Notes: a model not told the origin generated them from the letters alone. Positions 9,161 through 18,866 are shown, counted from the stretch's first letter. The stretch is DNA of 64,000 nucleotides from Rhizobium sp. R634 (GCF_002211305.1 NZ_LOKW01000007.1:1-64000), one strand, 5' to 3'. Program-made: numbers and translations.

Positions 9161-9850
9161 CTAGAGCGAAAGCTCACTGACGCCACCGTTCCTTGCCGAC
9201 CAGGCCAGCGGTGCATCGAGGAAGGCCTCGACTTCCGACAATGTCCTGTCGTCGAAGAGCTTCTGCGCCTTGGCGACCGCCAGCACATTGCGCCAGGTCG
9301 AGATGTGATGCAGCCTGACCTTGCCGTCGGTGAAGCGCTGTTGGCCGAAGATGTCGTAGAAGAACAGCGCGATGCCGTGATCGACGATGCCGCCGGCAGC
9401 GCGGACCGCATCGATGAACTTGAACATGCTGCCGCCCGCCGTCGTCAGGTCTTCGATGACGAGCACGCGCGAACCTTCCGGCATATTGCCTTCGATCTGG
9501 GCATTGCGGCCATGGCCCTTCGGCTGCTTGCGGACATAGATCATCGGCAGGCCGAGGCGGTCGGCGAGCAGGGCGGCGAAGGGGATGCCGGCCGTCTCGC
9601 CGCCGGCGATGCAATCGAACTGCTCGAAGCCGGCATCGCGCAGCAGCGTGCTTGCAGCGAAATCCATCACCGCCGAGCGGACGCGCGGGAAGGAGAGCAG
9701 CTTGCGGCAATCGATATAAACAGGGCTCGCCATGCCGGAAGAGAGCTTATAGGGCTGGGCGGCATTGAAATGCACCGCCTTGATCTCCCAGAGCATCCTG
9801 GCTACCAGTTCAGCCATCACGGCGCGGTCGGGAAACGTGGTCTGGATCAT
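9161..9850 (-). CDS. pyrE: Orotate phosphoribosyltransferase
   Basis: This enzyme converts orotate and PRPP to OMP in pyrimidine synthesis. It is 229 residues long. The PRPP-binding motif [13 protein letters not shown] lies at about residues 129-141, and KPKGHGR-type catalytic loop residues appear as [16 protein letters not shown]. The start at 9850 has AAGGAGGGC directly upstream; the same frame stays open a further 133 codons upstream without family resemblance. The dihydroorotase gene pyrC lies about 5 kb away on the same strand, so the pathway genes are near but not in one operon. Confidence 0.95.
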   Translation of the reverse strand: MIQTTFPDRAVMAELVARMLWEIKAVHFNAAQPYKLSSGMASPVYIDCRKLLSFPRVRSAVMDFAASTLLRDAGFEQFDCIAGGETAGIPFAALLADRLGLPMIYVRKQPKGHGRNAQIEGNMPEGSRVLVIEDLTTAGGSMFKFIDAVRAAGGIVDHGIALFFYDIFGQQRFTDGKVRLHHISTWRNVLAVAKAQKLFDDRTLSEVEAFLDAPLAWSARNGGVSELSL

Positions 9851-9924
9851 ACGGCCCTCCTTCGGTTTTGCATCCTTGCGGCAATAGCAGCAAGAGCCGG
9901 CGGTTTCCAGACGCAACAGGGCCG

Positions 9925-10581
9925 TCAGGCAAGCAGTCGGCCAATATCCGCAACCTGCATCTTCTTGAAGAGCGCAATTGCCTGCGCGCCCTCTCCTTCG
10001 TCCAGCGAAACCGCATAGCGGACGGCGGCAGCGAGGAGCTGCATCGTCAGCCGGGCGATCGCCAGAAGCTCGGCCTCGGTCCGCGCCGGCCACAAGAGGC
10101 GCAGCACCGACAGTAGGGCTTGCGCATGGAATTCCATGTCTTCGGCATCCACCTGCTGAAGAAGCTTGTCCGTGTGGGTCGCATGCCAGATATCGCGCAT
10201 GACCGGCTCGCGGCGGAAGAAGGCGTAATATTCGTCCGCGATCGTGCAAAGCGCGGCGTTCAGTGTTTCAGGGTCCGTCACCTTGGCCAATTCGTCGGCC
10301 ACGCATTGGCGGCCCTGCTCGTTGAAGCGCTCGGCCAGGGTGCGGATGATCGAGGTCTTATCAGGGAAATATTGATAGAGGGCGCCGAAGGAAAGTCCTG
10401 CTTTTTCGACGATCTCGCTCATCTTCAAGGCATCGCTGCCGTTCATTTCGATGAGCTCGGAAGCAACCGTCAGGATCTTTTCAAAGCGCTCGCGTCCGCG
10501 CTGCTGGCTCGGAATGCGGCGCGGCTGGCCGATCTGTTCCGGCGATCTTCTGCGCGTTGCGGCTGGCAGCTCCGACATCAT
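9925..10581 (-). CDS. TetR-family transcriptional regulator
   Basis: This regulator is about 218 residues. An N-terminal helix-turn-helix ([31 protein letters not shown]) typical of TetR is followed by a divergent ligand-binding domain. It is transcribed away from the NmrA-like gene at 10,677, and a pair of 23-bp near-palindromes lies between them, so autoregulation and control of the divergent genes are likely. Two adjacent ATG codons (10,581 and 10,578) follow AAAGGAG; the second gives better spacing. The ligand is unknown, possibly an electrophile or quinone-like compound given the neighbours. Confidence 0.9.
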   Translation of the reverse strand: MMSELPAATRRRSPEQIGQPRRIPSQQRGRERFEKILTVASELIEMNGSDALKMSEIVEKAGLSFGALYQYFPDKTSIIRTLAERFNEQGRQCVADELAKVTDPETLNAALCTIADEYYAFFRREPVMRDIWHATHTDKLLQQVDAEDMEFHAQALLSVLRLLWPARTEAELLAIARLTMQLLAAAVRYAVSLDEGEGAQAIALFKKMQVADIGRLLA

Positions 10582-10605
10582 CTCTCCTTTGGCGGTTGAC
10601 AAAGA

Positions 10606-10654
10606 AAATAAGAGAGTTTATCTCATTTTGCAAATGAGAGAGTTTCTCTTATTT
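10606..10654. promoter_or_regulatory. Twin TetR operator
   Basis: Two 23-base sites, 10,606-10,628 and 10,632-10,654, match at 20 of 23 positions and are separated by three bases. Each has AAAT..AGAGAGTTT at one side and TCT.ATTT at the other and is itself an imperfect palindrome. They fill the space between the TetR gene and the NmrA-like gene, where both promoters must lie. Confidence 0.75.
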
Positions 10655-10676
10655 TGGATCAAGGGAGGAGCACACC

Positions 10677-11501
10677 ATGCAGAATTCCGAAATTGTCCTC
10701 GTCGGTGGATCGGGAAAGACCGGCGGCCGCATCCTGAAACGGCTAGAGCAACGCGGCCTCAATGTCCGAGCCGCATTACGATCCAGCGCACGCCCCTTCG
10801 ACTGGGAAGACAGGTCGACCTGGCACGGCGCGCTTCAGGGCGCATCGAGCGCCTATGTCGCCTTCCAGCCGGATCTCGCCGTCGCCTGGGCGGCGGACGC
10901 CATCGGAGCGCTCGCCAAGGTCGCCATCGAATGCGGCCTTGACCATATCGTGCTGCTTTCCGGCCGTGGCGAAGATGGGGCGCTGCGAAGCGAGGCGGCG
11001 CTGGAGACCTCCGGCATCGATACCACCATCCTGCGCGCCTCGTGGTTCTGCCAGAACTTCAGCGAGGGCGCATTTCTGGAGCAGATCCTTGCCGGCCGGC
11101 TGCAATTGCCGGCGGGCGATATCCGCGAACCCTTCATCGATGCCGACGACATTGCCGATGCCGCCGTCGCGGCCTTGACCGAACCGCGCTGCCGCAACAA
11201 GTTCTACGAACTGACCGGCCCGCGAGCGCTGACATTCCGCGAAGCCGTCGGCGAAATCGCCGCGGCTGCAGGACGGCCGATAGAATACGAACAGGTCTCG
11301 ATGGCCGATTTCACCGGCGGGCTTGCCGCCGCCGGCCTGCCCCAAGTTTTGATCGATCTTCTCGAGGAGCTTTTCGGCCAGGTGCTCGACGGGCGCAATT
11401 CCGGCGTCATGAGCGGCGTGGCCGATATTCTCGGCCGCCCCGCCACTGATTTCAGCCACTATGCCCGCCGGACCGCGGCAACAGGAATATGGAGCGCCTG
11501 A
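10677..11501 (+). CDS. NmrA-like NAD(P)-binding oxidoreductase
   Basis: A 274-residue atypical short-chain dehydrogenase of the NmrA/ NAD(P)H-binding type. The N-terminal Rossmann motif is IVLVGGSGKTGGRI (residues 5-18). The protein continues with LDHIVLLSGRG and TTILRASWFCQNF, as in quinone oxidoreductase-like QOR2/NmrA proteins, and lacks the classical YxxxK dyad of SDRs. The start has GGGAGGAG upstream. It heads a two-gene operon with a DUF1772 protein and is divergent from a TetR regulator, which suggests inducible detoxification or redox sensing. The substrate is not known. Confidence 0.85.
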   Translation: MQNSEIVLVGGSGKTGGRILKRLEQRGLNVRAALRSSARPFDWEDRSTWHGALQGASSAYVAFQPDLAVAWAADAIGALAKVAIECGLDHIVLLSGRGEDGALRSEAALETSGIDTTILRASWFCQNFSEGAFLEQILAGRLQLPAGDIREPFIDADDIADAAVAALTEPRCRNKFYELTGPRALTFREAVGEIAAAAGRPIEYEQVSMADFTGGLAAAGLPQVLIDLLEELFGQVLDGRNSGVMSGVADILGRPATDFSHYARRTAATGIWSA

Positions 11502-11503
11502 CC

Positions 11504-11986
11504 ATGCAGATCGTCCTGACCCTCTCGCTCGCCGCCGCTGCGATCGGCAGCGGCCTCGTCGCCGGCATCTTCTTCGCCTTTTCGACCTTCATCATGACGG
11601 CCTTTTCGCGCATCCCGGCAGAACAGGGCATCGCCGCGATGAACTCGATCAACGTGACGATCATCCGCTCGCCCTTCATGGCGCTTTTCGTGCCGACGGC
11701 AATGCTCTGCATCGTCATCACTGTGCTGGCGCTGATGAACTGGCGCGGCGGGGCATCTGCGTTGATGCTGGCGGGCGCCGCTCTCTATGTCTTCGCCTCG
11801 TTTCTCTCGACCATCATCTTCAACGTGCCGATGAACGATGCGCTGGCGAAGGTCAGCGGCAGCGGGACGGAAGCCGTCGCGCTCTGGGCCACCTATCTCA
11901 AGGACTGGACATGGTGGAACCACGTGCGGACGATCGCGTCCCTGCTCGCTTCGGTCGCCTTCGTCAGGGCCTTGATGATGATTTGA
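11504..11986 (+). CDS. DUF1772 (anthrone oxygenase-like) membrane protein
   Basis: About 160 residues with four hydrophobic segments (near residues 5-30, 52-74, 80-105 and 135-155). The family is DUF1772, which includes fungal anthrone oxygenases and many uncharacterised bacterial membrane proteins. The start at 11,504 lies two bases after the stop of the upstream reductase, with GGAG nine bases before it. An alternative ATG at 11,489 overlaps the upstream gene and has poorer ribosome-binding spacing. Operon position implies a role shared with the NmrA-like reductase, under the divergent TetR regulator. Confidence 0.8.
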   Translation: MQIVLTLSLAAAAIGSGLVAGIFFAFSTFIMTAFSRIPAEQGIAAMNSINVTIIRSPFMALFVPTAMLCIVITVLALMNWRGGASALMLAGAALYVFASFLSTIIFNVPMNDALAKVSGSGTEAVALWATYLKDWTWWNHVRTIASLLASVAFVRALMMI

Positions 11987-11990
11987 GACG

Positions 11991-12013
11991 GCGGAGGAGC
12001 AATGCTCCTCCGC
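11991..12013. terminator. Hairpin between convergent genes
   Basis: A perfect ten-pair stem GCGGAGGAGC / GCTCCTCCGC with loop AAT lies exactly in the 33-base gap between convergent genes. No long T tract follows on either strand, so terminator function is likely but not proven. Confidence 0.65.
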
Positions 12014-12019
12014 TGCCCA

Positions 12020-12556
12020 TTATTTCTGCTCGCAGAAGACGATGCGGTTGCTGAAGGGATCGATGACCGTCATCTCCAGCCCCCAGGGTGCCTCCTCCAC
12101 GCCGGGCTTCATGTAGCGGTAGTCCTTGCCTGAAAGCTCGGCATGGTAGGCCCGCACATTCGCGACGCGGACGAAGGCCTTGGCGCCGGGGCTTGCATCG
12201 CCGGAATGTTCGCTCAAATGCAGCGCCATGCCATCCCGCGAGACCTGGCAATAGAGCGGGAAGTTTTCGCCGAAGCGATGCTCCCAATCGAGGTTGAAGC
12301 CGAGAAAGCCGCAATAGAATTCCATCGCCTTTTCGACCGAGAAGATGCGGAAGATCGGCATTGGCGGCTCGATGCCGATCGCCGATCGGGCCGTATCCGC
12401 CGCATCGATCTTTGCCGAGAGGACGTTCCATTGATCGAACCCGAACTGCCGTGCGACGATTTCGAGCGTTTCGCTGTGGGTGAGGGAAATATCGCGGTCG
12501 GCAAGGGCCTGCCGCAGTGTCTTTGCCATGAGCTTAGCATCGCGAAAATCGCGCAT
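12020..12556 (-). CDS. Glyoxalase/bleomycin-resistance-like protein
   Basis: A 178-residue protein with two parts. Residues 1-50 form a short helical segment (KTLRQALADRDISLTHSETLEIVARQFGFDQWNVLSAKI) often fused to glyoxalase-related proteins. Residues 65-178 form a vicinal-oxygen-chelate domain (MPIFRIFSVEKAMEFYCGFLGF ... EMTVIDPFSNRIVFCEQ). It could be a metal-dependent detoxification enzyme or a drug-binding protein. The start has GGAAGGA seven bases upstream. It is convergent with the DUF1772 gene. The substrate is unknown. Confidence 0.85.
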   Translation of the reverse strand: MRDFRDAKLMAKTLRQALADRDISLTHSETLEIVARQFGFDQWNVLSAKIDAADTARSAIGIEPPMPIFRIFSVEKAMEFYCGFLGFNLDWEHRFGENFPLYCQVSRDGMALHLSEHSGDASPGAKAFVRVANVRAYHAELSGKDYRYMKPGVEEAPWGLEMTVIDPFSNRIVFCEQK

Positions 12557-12745
12557 GTGTCATCCTTCCGTTGGCGGCAAACAGGAAGATCAGTGCCCGC
12601 GTCTGCTGACCCGTTCGCCATCGATCGCCAAACGGCAAGGGATGTGAAGGATGATTTCTGGATGCATTCACCATAACGCCGAGGCGTCGCGGGGCGGCTG
12701 GCCGCATCCGGCCGAGAGCGATGTTATGAGAGGGCCAGCCAGGAA

Positions 12746-13924
12746 TCAAGACGCCGTGCGCGATGCCTCGACCGGAACCGCCTGAAGGTAGGCGGCAAGC
12801 TCGACACGATTGCGCCCGCCGCGCTTGGCTGCATAGAGCGCCTTGTCGGCGGCGCTCAGCATGGCGTCGAAATCCAACGGCGTCGAGCGGCCGGGAGCGA
12901 CACCGACGCTGACCGTGCATTCCAGCGCCTCGCCGTCGACAGGGATCTCGCGGGCCTGGAAGGCCCGGCGAATACGCTCGGCCGCGAGTTCCGCCCGGCC
13001 GGGCATGACCTCCTTCATCACCAGCGCAAATTCCTCGCCGCCGAGACGGGCGGCGGTATCGCCGTCGCGGCAATTGCCCGCGAGTTCGGCGGCGAAGGCC
13101 TTGAGAACATGATCGCCGGCGGCATGGCCGAAGCGGTCGTTGACGGATTTGAAATGATCGATGTCGAAGACGATGACAGCGGTGGTCGTGCCCATCGGGC
13201 GCGTGCCGTATTCGTCGAAGAGGGCGCGGCGATTGAGCAGGCCGGTCAGCGGATCGGTGATCGCATCGAGACGATGGCGGGCGGCGAGCCGCCACTGATG
13301 CAGCGCCAGCGACAGCGCGCCGATCCCCGTCATGCCGGCGATGCAGACGGCAAGGCTCAGATCCTCCGCCCAGTTGTTGGGCGCTTTGCCAAGCACCAGC
13401 TTTCCGTCGAAGATCAACACGGCGGCGCAGAGGACGAAGGAAATTGCCGTCAGCGTATAAAGCGCCGTGATGCCGAGGATCGGCGCCGGCGCCTCGGCGC
13501 GGGCAAGCCAATATTGCCGCGCGGTGGCAAAGAGCAGCATAGCAATGGCAAGATTTTCAGCCATGAAGGCCAGGCCGTCGTATCCTGCTACCATCGGCGG
13601 AATGGAAAAGGCCATCGCTGCAAGGGCGCGCAGCAAAATGGAAAAGAAGGACAGGCGACCGGTGCAGAACTGATGGCCGGCGCCCCAGATGGTGGCGAAA
13701 CCGGCTTGGAACAGCACGAAATTTGCGACGCCCGCCCATTTGTCGGGCGTATTCACATAGGCGCTGTAAACGAAAATGCCGCTAACGACGAGCACGAGAC
13801 CGATGGTTGCGGTGAGCAATACTGTTTCGGCCCGGCGGGCAAGCCAGCTGCCCATCAGCGTCACCGCGAGACATGCCGCCGAAACACCCAGCGCCAGCAG
13901 GAGGGAGTTGTAATCAAGCATCAT
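12746..13924 (-). CDS. Membrane diguanylate cyclase (GGDEF)
   Basis: Makes cyclic di-GMP from two GTP. About 392 residues: an N-terminal membrane region with six or seven hydrophobic helices (residues 5-210), then a GGDEF domain starting DPLTGLLNRRALF (about 224). The active site is GGEEF at 295-299. The inhibitory-site motif RxxD (RDGD) lies exactly five residues before it, so product feedback is expected. No EAL domain is present. Two adjacent ATGs (13,924 and 13,921) follow GGAG; an upstream in-frame start at 13,996 is less likely. The signal sensed by the membrane part is unknown. Confidence 0.9.
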   Translation of the reverse strand: MMLDYNSLLLALGVSAACLAVTLMGSWLARRAETVLLTATIGLVLVVSGIFVYSAYVNTPDKWAGVANFVLFQAGFATIWGAGHQFCTGRLSFFSILLRALAAMAFSIPPMVAGYDGLAFMAENLAIAMLLFATARQYWLARAEAPAPILGITALYTLTAISFVLCAAVLIFDGKLVLGKAPNNWAEDLSLAVCIAGMTGIGALSLALHQWRLAARHRLDAITDPLTGLLNRRALFDEYGTRPMGTTTAVIVFDIDHFKSVNDRFGHAAGDHVLKAFAAELAGNCRDGDTAARLGGEEFALVMKEVMPGRAELAAERIRRAFQAREIPVDGEALECTVSVGVAPGRSTPLDFDAMLSAADKALYAAKRGGRNRVELAAYLQAVPVEASRTAS

Positions 13925-14100
13925 GCTTTCAATCTCCGCGGCTGCTGCCGTGCCGGATAATGTTCGCAGCCCACGTGTCCGGAATGTCTGACGCATTCCG
14001 TTAAAAAATCATGCACCGCACAAAACAATGTTACGGATTTAACACCGCGCGCAAGGTTTCCGGCAAAAATCTATTTAAAATTGAATATGGGAGGTGAATT

Positions 14101-15141
14101 TTAGGTTAAAAGCTGCCAGTGCAGCGGAAACATGGGATCGAAAACCGTCACTGGACCAGCTCCGGTTTCTATCTTCGCGGGAAAAACGACCGGCTCGGCC
14201 TGCCGTGACAGCGTGATGCGCTCCTCGTTCGGGGCTAGCCCGTACCAGGCCGGCCCGTTCAGCGAGGTGAAGGCTTCGAGCCTGTCGAGAGCGCCCTCTT
14301 CCTCGAAGACATGGGCGAGGCAGCTCATCGTGTTGATCGAGGTGTAGATGCCGGCACAGCCGCAGGCGCATTCCTTCAGCGGATCGACATGCGGGGCCGA
14401 ATCCGTGCCGAGGAAGAAGCGGGCATCACCGCTCACGGCGGCGGCGCGCAGCGCCAGACGGTGGTTTTCGCGCTTGGCGACCGGCAGGCAGTAATAATGC
14501 GGACGGATGCCGCCGACGAGGATGGCGTTGCGGTTGATGATCAGATGATGGGTGGTGATCGAGCCGGCGAGATTGCCCTTGGCGGCCTTGATGTAGTCGA
14601 TGCCGTCCGATGTCGTCACATGTTCCATCGTGACCTTCAGCTCCGGCAGGCGCGTGCGCAGCGGATCGAGCACGGTTTCGATGAAGACGGCTTCGCGATC
14701 GAAGATATCGACGTCAGGCGTCGTCACCTCGCCATGGACGCAGAGCGACAGGCCGATCTTCGCCATGCGCTCCAGCACCGGCATCGCCTTTTCCATGTCG
14801 CGCACGCCGCCATGCGAATTGGTGGTGGCGCCGGCCGGATAGAGCTTGACGGCAGTGATGAGGCCGCTTCTGGCGCCCTCTTCCACATCGTCCGGGTTTG
14901 TATGCTCGGTGAGATAAAGCGTCATCAGCGGCTGGAAGCGATGACCGTCCGGCAGCGCCTTGAGGATGCGCTCGCGATAGGCCCTCGCATCCGCTGTGGT
15001 GACGACCGGCGGCACGAGATTGGGCATGATGATGGCGCGGGCGAAGGTGCGGCTCGTATCGGCGATCACGCCTTCCAGCATGGCGCCGTCGCGCAGATGC
15101 AGATGCCAGTCGTCAGGGCGGCGGATGGTGATCGATTGCAT
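14101..15141 (-). CDS. pyrC: Dihydroorotase
   Basis: Zinc enzyme closing carbamoyl-aspartate to dihydroorotate in pyrimidine synthesis. At 346 residues it is the length of the E. coli-type (class II) PyrC. The metal ligands HLHLRDG are at residues 13-19, the carboxylated lysine sits in [14 protein letters not shown], further histidines in LCVHGE and TMEHVTT, and the catalytic aspartate in [10 protein letters not shown]. The start is supported by CGGAGG upstream. It is transcribed alone, 70 bases downstream of frcK on the same strand, so read-through from the frc operon is possible. Confidence 0.96.
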   Translation of the reverse strand: MQSITIRRPDDWHLHLRDGAMLEGVIADTSRTFARAIIMPNLVPPVVTTADARAYRERILKALPDGHRFQPLMTLYLTEHTNPDDVEEGARSGLITAVKLYPAGATTNSHGGVRDMEKAMPVLERMAKIGLSLCVHGEVTTPDVDIFDREAVFIETVLDPLRTRLPELKVTMEHVTTSDGIDYIKAAKGNLAGSITTHHLIINRNAILVGGIRPHYYCLPVAKRENHRLALRAAAVSGDARFFLGTDSAPHVDPLKECACGCAGIYTSINTMSCLAHVFEEEGALDRLEAFTSLNGPAWYGLAPNEERITLSRQAEPVVFPAKIETGAGPVTVFDPMFPLHWQLLT

Positions 15142-15212
15142 GGCAGACCTCCGAAGCGATGCGTCTGCGGCCTGATACCACCAACTATTACATCAAGACA
15201 ATCGCCGTGGCG

Positions 15213-15845
15213 TTATGCGAGCTCGATCTCCAGCGTCACATCGGCCGGGCGGCGGTTTTCAAGGATCAGGCGGCCGTTCGGCAGGTCGTTGCCGTAGACC
15301 TTGGCGCTGGCGGCCTCTTCGCTGAGATTATAGCCGCGCCAGCGCGCCCAGAGCCGCTCCTCGAGCACTTCGATCGGCGGCGCCAGCATGATCGAAAAAT
15401 CGAAGATGCCGTCGAGTTCGGCCCATTTGCCCTGCGTAAAGAGCAGATAGTTGCCCTCGATGATGATGAAGCGGTCCTTGGGATCGATCGGCCGGGCCGA
15501 AGCAATGGCGAGTTCGCGCGAGCGGTCGAATACCGGCACCAGAACCTCCTGGTCGGCCGGCCTGACGGCGCGGACGATATCCAGGAAACCGCGGACATCG
15601 AAGGTCTCGGGAATGCCCTTGCGCGCCAGCAGGCCGCGTTCGATCAAGATGGCGTTATCCATATGGAAGCCGTCCATCGGCAGGACTGCGGCGCTTTCGC
15701 CCTTGGATTTCAGCGCCGCCGCCAGATTGTCGGCCATCGTCGATTTGCCCGAACCCGGCGGGCCGGCAATGGCGATGAGGAACCGTTTGGCATCGCCGGC
15801 GCGGGTAAGCACCTCGCCGGCGATTTCATCGATGCGTGCACTCAT
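15213..15845 (-). CDS. frcK: Kinase of the fructose uptake locus
   Basis: A 210-residue P-loop kinase of the uridine kinase/pantothenate-kinase-like group, with Walker A GPPGSGKST at residues 28-36 and PMDGFHMDN after strand 2. In Sinorhizobium meliloti the frcBCAK operon ends with such a gene, and gene order here is identical. Its ATG overlaps the frcA stop in ATGA, indicating translational coupling. The natural substrate is unsettled: a sugar or nucleoside delivered by the transporter is plausible, but the main fructose phosphorylation is probably by the separate frk product. Confidence 0.85.
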   Translation of the reverse strand: MSARIDEIAGEVLTRAGDAKRFLIAIAGPPGSGKSTMADNLAAALKSKGESAAVLPMDGFHMDNAILIERGLLARKGIPETFDVRGFLDIVRAVRPADQEVLVPVFDRSRELAIASARPIDPKDRFIIIEGNYLLFTQGKWAELDGIFDFSIMLAPPIEVLEERLWARWRGYNLSEEAASAKVYGNDLPNGRLILENRRPADVTLEIELA

Positions 15846-16624
15846 GCAGCAACGGGCTCCGTGGGCGCCGCCTTGGCGCCGGTCATGAAGGCGACGGCGT
15901 CCGACATGGTGTATTCCTTCGGATTGATCACCGTGAGGCGCCGGCCGAGGCGGTGGATATGGATCCGGTCGGCCACCTCGAAGACATGCGGCATGTTGTG
16001 GGAGATCAGCACGATCGGCAGGCCACGGGCACGCACATCGAGGATCAGCTCCAGCACGCGGCGGCTTTCCTTGACACCGAGGGCGGCCGTCGGTTCATCC
16101 ATGATGATGACCTTCGAGCCGAAGGCGGCGGCGCGGGCAACTGCGACACCCTGGCGCTGACCGCCGGAGAGCGTCTCCACCGCCTGATTGATGTTCTGGA
16201 TGGTCATCAACCCAAGTTCGGAAAGCTTGTTGCGCGCCAGCTTTTCCATCGCCGGCCGGTCGAGCATGCGGAACAGCGAGCCGAGCGGCCCCTTTTTACG
16301 GATCTCGCGACCGAGGAACATGTTGTCGGCGATCGACAGCGCCGGCGACAAAGCGAGGTTCTGGTAGACGGTCTCGATGCCGGCTTCGCGCGCTTCCATC
16401 GGCGAGCGGAACTGCACCTGCCGGCCTTCGAGGGTGATCACACCCTCATCCGGGGTGACGGCGCCTGAAATCGCCTTGATCAGCGAGGACTTGCCGGCGC
16501 CGTTATCGCCGATGACGGCGAGGATTTCGCCGGGGTAAAGGTCGAAATCGGCATTGTCGAGGGCGGTCACGCGGCCATAACGCTTGACCAGACCGCGGGC
16601 GGTGAGAAGGGGTTCGCGAGCCAT
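15842..16624 (-). CDS. frcA: Fructose ABC transporter ATP-binding protein
   Basis: This is the ATPase subunit of the fructose/mannose/ribose importer, 260 residues with a single nucleotide-binding domain. Walker A GDNGAGKSS is at residues 39-47, the ABC signature LSGGQRQ at 152-158, Walker B VIIMDEP at 172-178, and the switch His in VLISHNM. The chosen start at 16,624 is two bases from the frcC stop at 16,627-16,629. Unlike RbsA-type subunits it has one rather than two ATPase domains, as reported for rhizobial FrcA. Confidence 0.93.
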   Translation of the reverse strand: MAREPLLTARGLVKRYGRVTALDNADFDLYPGEILAVIGDNGAGKSSLIKAISGAVTPDEGVITLEGRQVQFRSPMEAREAGIETVYQNLALSPALSIADNMFLGREIRKKGPLGSLFRMLDRPAMEKLARNKLSELGLMTIQNINQAVETLSGGQRQGVAVARAAAFGSKVIIMDEPTAALGVKESRRVLELILDVRARGLPIVLISHNMPHVFEVADRIHIHRLGRRLTVINPKEYTMSDAVAFMTGAKAAPTEPVAA

Positions 16625-16626
16625 GA

Positions 16627-17691
16627 TTACACCGAAACCTTTCTGATCCACTGGTCGATGGCGACGGCGGCGATGATCAGCACGCCCGTCAAGAGGACTT
16701 TCCATTGCGGGTCAGCGCCGAGCATGTTGAGGCCCATCGACACGACGCCGACAATCATGGCGCCGAAGAGCGTGCCGAGAATGGAGCCGCGGCCGCCGAA
16801 GAGCGAGATACCGCCGATCACAGTCGCGGTGATCGCCTGCAGGTTATAATCGGTGACCGCCGAGGAGGGCGAGATCGAGCCGTTGCGGCCGATCGAGACC
16901 CAGGCGGCGAAGGCGGCGATGACACCCGAAATCGTATAGACGGTCAGCAGCACTTTCTTGGTCTGGATGCCGGAGAGCTTTGCCGCCTCCGGATCGTCGC
17001 CGACCGCATAGACATGCCGCCCCCAGGCGGTGTGATTGAGAATGTACCAGAGCAGGAGGACGAGCAGCACCATGGCGATGACGCCGAGCGTCAGAACGGC
17101 ACTGCCGACCTTGAAACTCGCGGCGAAAAGATGCAGCAGCGGCGCCTGTTCGTCGACATCGGTATCGCGGATCGTCTCATTGGCGGAATAGATGAAATTC
17201 GTCGCCATGACGATATTCCAGGTACCGAGCGTGACGATGAAGGGCGGCAGTTTCATGAAGGCGACGAGGAAGCCGTTCAGCAAGCCGCAGAGGCCGCCGA
17301 CGAGGAGGCCGCCGATCACGGCGATCGGCGTCGGTATGCCGTAGGTGATGGCGACATTGCCCATGATGACAGCCGAGATCACCATGATGACGCCGATCGA
17401 AAGGTCGATGCCGGCGGTCAGGATGACCAACGTCTGGGCGGCGCCGAGAATACCGACGATGGCGATCTGCTGCAGGATCAGCGTCAGCGTATAGGACGAG
17501 AAGAACCGTCCGCCGATCGTTGCCCCGAAGATGATGATCGCCAGCACCAGCACGATCAGCGGCACGGCGGCCGGCGTCGAGTGCAGAAAATGCTGCGCAC
17601 GCTTGATCAGCGAGACGTCCTGGTGCTCGAAGGAGGCGACGTTCTTGTCGCTGCCGTCGAGGACGCGTTCGAATTCCTGAGTTCCGGTCAT
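16627..17691 (-). CDS. frcC: Fructose ABC transporter permease
   Basis: Inner-membrane permease of the ribose/fructose importer family (BPD_transp_2), 354 residues with about ten hydrophobic helices. Typical family segments are TLVILTAGIDLSIGVIMV and GGISLFGGRGSILGTLFGA. The N-terminal ~50 residues are cytoplasmic and hydrophilic. The start at 17,691 has GGAGGAGG seven bases upstream; a longer in-frame start at 17,832 would run through a hairpin and is unlikely. A stable hairpin separates it from frcB upstream. Confidence 0.93.
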   Translation of the reverse strand: MTGTQEFERVLDGSDKNVASFEHQDVSLIKRAQHFLHSTPAAVPLIVLVLAIIIFGATIGGRFFSSYTLTLILQQIAIVGILGAAQTLVILTAGIDLSIGVIMVISAVIMGNVAITYGIPTPIAVIGGLLVGGLCGLLNGFLVAFMKLPPFIVTLGTWNIVMATNFIYSANETIRDTDVDEQAPLLHLFAASFKVGSAVLTLGVIAMVLLVLLLWYILNHTAWGRHVYAVGDDPEAAKLSGIQTKKVLLTVYTISGVIAAFAAWVSIGRNGSISPSSAVTDYNLQAITATVIGGISLFGGRGSILGTLFGAMIVGVVSMGLNMLGADPQWKVLLTGVLIIAAVAIDQWIRKVSV

Positions 17692-17796
17692 GGTTCCTCC
17701 TCCGCATCCGCGCGCCGAACCCGCGCGGAGGCCGCCACCCATATTCATCCGTTCGTTGCTTAGCCGGTGGGGTGACGGCACATCGTCCGTCCAAAA

Positions 17797-17821
17797 CGGC
17801 CGGGGATCAAGCCCCCGGCCG
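17797..17821 (-). terminator. Intercistronic hairpin between frcB and frcC
   Basis: A nine-pair GC stem (CGGCCGGGG / CCCCGGCCG, loop of seven) is followed on the minus strand by TTTTGG. It lies 26 bases after the frcB stop and about 105 bases before frcC. It may be a partial terminator or a 3' stabiliser that makes binding protein more abundant than the permease. Confidence 0.65.
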
Positions 17822-17846
17822 GTATGCTTCAATAATCAGGCAGGGC

Positions 17847-18866
17847 TCAGCCCCAGCACTTGTCCGTGCCTTCCTTGGTGTCGATCGACTTGACGCCGGA
17901 AACCGGCTTGTCGGTGACGAGCGAGACGCCGGTGTCGAAGAAGGACTTGCCTTCGGTCGGCTTCGGCTTTTCACCCGAGTCGGCGAACTTCTTGATCGCC
18001 TCGATACCGAGCGACGCCATCAGCAGCGGATATTGCTGCGAGGTGGCGCCGATGACGCCTTCCTTGACCGACTTGACGCCAGGGCAACCGCCGTCGACCG
18101 AAACGATCAGCACGTTCTTTTCCATGCCGACGGCCTTCAGCGCCTGATAGGCGCCGACAGCGGCCGGCTCGTTGATCGTGTGGATGACGTTGATGCCCGG
18201 ATCCTTCTGCAGAAGGTTTTCCATGGCCTTGCGGCCGCCTTCTTCATTGCCGTTGGTCACGTCATGGCCGACGATGCGCTTGTCGTCTTCGTCGCCGATC
18301 TTGTCCGGATTCTTCGGGTCGATGCCGAAACCGATCATGAAGCCCTGGTCGCGGAGAACGTCGACCGTCGGCTGCGACGGCGTCAGGTCGAGGAAGCCGA
18401 CCTTGGCATCTGCAGCCTTGTCGCCGAGCGTTTCCTTGGCCCACTGGCCGATCAGCTTGCCGGCGAGCAGGTTATCGGTGGCGAAGGTGGCGTCGGCGGC
18501 GTCAGCCGGCTCGAGCGGCGTGTCGAGTGCGATGACCAGCAGGCCAGCGTCGCGGGCCTTCTTGACCGCAGGCACGATGCCCTTTGTGTCCGAAGCCGTG
18601 AGCAGGATGCCCTTCGCGCCGTCGGCGATGCAGCTTTCGATCGCGGCGACCTGGCTTTCGCTGTCACCATCGATCTTGCCGGCGTAAGACTTCAGCGAAA
18701 CGCCGAGTTCCTTGGCCTTGGCGGTCGCGCCTTCCTTCATCTTGACGAAGAAGGGATTGGTGTCGGTCTTGGTGATGAGGCAGGCGGAAACGTCTGCCGC
18801 CATTGCAGGTGCAGAGAAAGCGACGCCGAGCGCGAGCGCGCCGAAAGCGAGAACTGATTTCTTCAT
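17847..18866 (-). CDS. frcB: Fructose-binding periplasmic protein
   Basis: The periplasmic sugar-binding protein of the importer, 339 residues. A signal peptide [18 protein letters not shown]...AMA|AD is cleaved near residue 23. The mature part is a RbsB-type (Peripla_BP_4) protein with [34 protein letters not shown] and VSVDGGCPG motifs. The start at 18,866 follows GGGAGGAG. It is first in frcBCAK and separated from frcC by a hairpin. It should bind fructose, with ribose and mannose as known alternatives for rhizobial FrcB. Confidence 0.93.
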   Translation of the reverse strand: MKKSVLAFGALALGVAFSAPAMAADVSACLITKTDTNPFFVKMKEGATAKAKELGVSLKSYAGKIDGDSESQVAAIESCIADGAKGILLTASDTKGIVPAVKKARDAGLLVIALDTPLEPADAADATFATDNLLAGKLIGQWAKETLGDKAADAKVGFLDLTPSQPTVDVLRDQGFMIGFGIDPKNPDKIGDEDDKRIVGHDVTNGNEEGGRKAMENLLQKDPGINVIHTINEPAAVGAYQALKAVGMEKNVLIVSVDGGCPGVKSVKEGVIGATSQQYPLLMASLGIEAIKKFADSGEKPKPTEGKSFFDTGVSLVTDKPVSGVKSIDTKEGTDKCWG

